A stretch of DNA of 5,618 nt, taken from positions 1 to 5,618 of the forward strand of contig JAFGVZ010000087.1 in assembly GCA_016937725.1 (NCBI GenBank), in the 5' to 3' direction. Under the pieces are notes generated by a model that saw only the letters and a program-made list of their open reading frames with translations, searched no databases and had not been told where the DNA came from. The position numbers were made by a program, and so were the translations under genes. Origin of the DNA: Paracoccaceae bacterium. Its GTDB lineage: Bacteria; Pseudomonadota; Alphaproteobacteria; Rhodobacterales; Rhodobacteraceae. Positions 3,618 through 5,618 of the stretch are shown here, one piece after another; the first letter of the stretch is position 1; each line of letters begins with the position of its first letter.

Positions 3618-5618
3618 ATGTCTCAAGCCCCCGACGCGCGCTACCAGCCGCAAGCAATAGAACAGACATGGCAGGCAGCATGGGAAAAGGCACAGGTGTT
3701 CACCGCCCGCCGCGACCCCGCCAAGCCTAAGTATTACGTGCTGGAAATGTTCCCCTATCCGTCCGGGCGCATTCACATGGGGCATGTGCGCAACTACACG
3801 ATGGGCGATGTGGTCGCGCGCTACAAGGCGGCACAGGGGTTTTCGGTGCTGCACCCAATGGGCTGGGACGCGTTCGGCATGCCTGCCGAAAACGCCGCAA
3901 TGGAGCAGGGCGGCCACCCGAAAGACTGGACCTACGGCAACATTGCCATCATGCGCGACCAGATGAAGCCCTTGGGCCTGTCGATTGACTGGTCGCGCGA
4001 ATTTGCCACCTGCGACCCGGACTATTACGGCCAGCAACAGGCCATGTTCATCGACATGCTGGCAGAGGGGCTGGTTTACCGCAAAAACGCCGTGGTGAAC
4101 TGGGACCCGGTGGATATGACCGTGCTGGCCAACGAGCAGGTGATCGACGGCAAGGGCTGGCGGTCGGGGGCCGATGTGGAGCGCCGCGAGCTGACGCAAT
4201 GGTTCTTCAAGATTTCCGATTATAGCGCCGAGTTGCTGGAAGCGCTGGACGGGCTGGCAGACTGGCCCGAGAAAGTCCGGCTGATGCAACGCAACTGGAT
4301 CGGTCAGTCGCGCGGGTTGCAATTCGCTTTCGGCGCGGTGAACGCGCCCGAAGGGTTCGACCGCATCGAAGTCTACACCACCCGCCCCGATACGTTGATG
4401 GGCGCTTCTTTTGTCGGGATTTCCCCGGATCACCCGCTGGCCAAGTATCTGGAACGGCATGATCCGGACGTGGCCGCCTTTGTCGCCGATTGCCGCAAGA
4501 TCGGGACGACCGAGGAAGCCTTGGAAAAGGCCGAGAAAAAGGGCTTCGACACCGGCATCCGCGTGCGGCATCCGTTTGATGATGCTTGGGAATTGCCGGT
4601 CTATATCGCCAATTTCATCCTGATGGATTACGGCACCGGCGCGATTTTCGGCTGCCCGGCGCATGACCAGCGCGATCTGGATTTTGCGCGCAAATACGGG
4701 TTGCCGCACCCGGATGTGTTCTTTGCATTGGACAATGATACCCCGGTCGAAGCCACCGCCTTCGTGCCGCCCAAGACCGAAAAGGTCCGCTATATGCGCG
4801 GCTTCGCCGGCGAGGAGGTGCAAACCGGCGCCGATGCGGTGGAAGCCGCCATCGCGTTTTGCGAATCGAAGGGCGTCGGGCACGGCGTGACCCAATACCG
4901 CCTGCGCGATTGGGGCCTGTCGCGGCAACGCTACTGGGGCTGCCCGATTCCCGTGGTGCATTGCGACACTTGCGGCGCGGTGCCGGAAAAGAAGGAAAAC
5001 CTGCCGGTTCGCCTGCCCGATGACGTGAGTTTCGACCAACCCGGCAACCCGCTGGACCGCCACCCGACATGGCGCGATTGCGTCTGTCCTTCTTGCGGCG
5101 CACCCGCCAAACGCGAAACCGACACGATGGACACCTTTGTCGATTCGTCATGGTATTATGCGCGCTTCACCTCCCCCCGCGCCGACACGCCCACCATTGC
5201 GGCGGATGCGGAATACTGGATGAACGTGGACCAGTATATCGGCGGCATCGAACATGCGATTCTGCACCTTCTGTATTCCCGCTTCTTCGCCCGCGCGATG
5301 GTAACAACCGGGCATTTGCCGGAAAGCGCGAAAGAGCCGTTCAATGCGTTGTTCACCCAAGGCATGGTGACGCATGAGATTTACATGACCACCGACTCCA
5401 AGGGCCGCGCGGTCTATCACCTGCCGGAAGACGTGGAGGACGGAAAGCTGAAAGCCACAGGCGAAGCCGTGCGCATCATCCCCTCCGCCAAGATGTCGAA
5501 ATCCAAGAAGAACGTGGTCGACCCGGTCAACATCATCCAAGCCTTCGGGGCCGATACCGCGCGTTGGTTCATGCTGTCCGACTCGCCCCCCGAGCGCGAC
5601 GTGGAATGGACGAGCGCC
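3618..5618 (+). CDS. leuS: Leucyl-tRNA synthetase, C-terminus beyond the window
   Basis: Class Ia aminoacyl-tRNA synthetase that charges tRNA-Leu with leucine using ATP in the cytosol. The frame is open without a break to the right edge, giving 667 residues of the roughly 850-870 expected. Visible in order: Rossmann-fold start FPYPSGRIHMGHVRNY (45-60) with HIGH-type motif HMGH (53-56); GWDAFGMPAENAA (82-94); the CP1 editing domain with threonine-rich TTRPDT (254-259) and GTGAIFGCPAHDQRD (339-353), whose Asp350 and Asp353 match the residues that position misactivated amino acids; LRDWGLSRQRYWGCPIP (429-445); cysteine pairs C449/C452 and C490/C493 for zinc; YIGGIEHAILHLLYSRF (540-556); and the KMSKS loop at 625-629. 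The anticodon-binding and C-terminal domains lie outside. AAGGAAG (3607-3613) is the ribosome-binding site, with the AGGA core 6 bases before ATG. All visible catalytic and editing motifs are intact. Confidence 0.97.
   Translation, partial: MSQAPDARYQPQAIEQTWQAAWEKAQVFTARRDPAKPKYYVLEMFPYPSGRIHMGHVRNYTMGDVVARYKAAQGFSVLHPMGWDAFGMPAENAAMEQGGHPKDWTYGNIAIMRDQMKPLGLSIDWSREFATCDPDYYGQQQAMFIDMLAEGLVYRKNAVVNWDPVDMTVLANEQVIDGKGWRSGADVERRELTQWFFKISDYSAELLEALDGLADWPEKVRLMQRNWIGQSRGLQFAFGAVNAPEGFDRIEVYTTRPDTLMGASFVGISPDHPLAKYLERHDPDVAAFVADCRKIGTTEEALEKAEKKGFDTGIRVRHPFDDAWELPVYIANFILMDYGTGAIFGCPAHDQRDLDFARKYGLPHPDVFFALDNDTPVEATAFVPPKTEKVRYMRGFAGEEVQTGADAVEAAIAFCESKGVGHGVTQYRLRDWGLSRQRYWGCPIPVVHCDTCGAVPEKKENLPVRLPDDVSFDQPGNPLDRHPTWRDCVCPSCGAPAKRETDTMDTFVDSSWYYARFTSPRADTPTIAADAEYWMNVDQYIGGIEHAILHLLYSRFFARAMVTTGHLPESAKEPFNALFTQGMVTHEIYMTTDSKGRAVYHLPEDVEDGKLKATGEAVRIIPSAKMSKSKKNVVDPVNIIQAFGADTARWFMLSDSPPERDVEWTSA

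Noticed and set aside
3561..5063. A 500-codon open frame on the minus strand opposite leuS
   Set aside because: It is antisense to leuS, whose motifs are unmistakable. The His-, Arg- and Ala-rich product with no recognisable domain is typical of shadow frames in GC-rich DNA.
1..5618. CRISPR arrays, tRNA or rRNA genes, insertion sequences, attachment sites
   Set aside because: No regularly spaced repeats, cloverleaf-like regions, rRNA stretches, transposase motifs or target-site duplications were seen on either strand.

Overview
The window is GC-rich and reads as the chromosome of an alphaproteobacterium, most likely of the Rhodobacterales (Rhodobacter/Roseobacter group). The main reasons are a Rhodobacter-type outer-membrane porin, a DUF3576 lipoprotein next to leuS, and a double hairpin followed by CCAGGATATTT between two genes, a type of intergenic element I associate with this group from memory. 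I see no rRNA, tRNA, CRISPR array, transposase or phage gene. Both window edges cut through genes.

Layout from left to right. At 1-483 (+) lies the C-terminal two thirds of a thiamine ABC-transporter ATPase (ThiQ). It converges on a leftward block, with a hairpin-rich spacer between them. The leftward block, read in its own direction, starts with a full-length porin (1762-2778) that ends in a strong Rho-independent terminator. After it come three tightly packed genes: a 45-residue lipoprotein (1492-1629) too short for usual gene-calling cut-offs, a 92-residue secreted protein that looks like only the first strands of a porin (1212-1490), and the PLP-homeostasis protein YggS/PLPBP (550-1203). 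The gaps are 1 and 8 bases, and the stop codon of the mini-porin overlaps the ribosome-binding site of yggS, so the three are probably co-transcribed and perhaps translationally coupled.

A 240-base divergent spacer (2779-3018) separates the porin from a rightward pair: a DUF3576 outer-membrane lipoprotein (3019-3534) and leuS, leucyl-tRNA synthetase (3618 to beyond the right edge, 667 residues visible). A hairpin with a short T-run lies between these two genes and may terminate or attenuate transcription.

Most of the content is housekeeping: vitamin uptake, cofactor homeostasis, outer-membrane permeability and translation. I do not see a clear undescribed system. The least ordinary part is the three-gene block at 550-1629, where two tiny envelope proteins are fused by gene spacing to yggS. 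Secondary points are the Gly in the ThiQ D-loop, the structured porin leader and the double-hairpin intergenic element.
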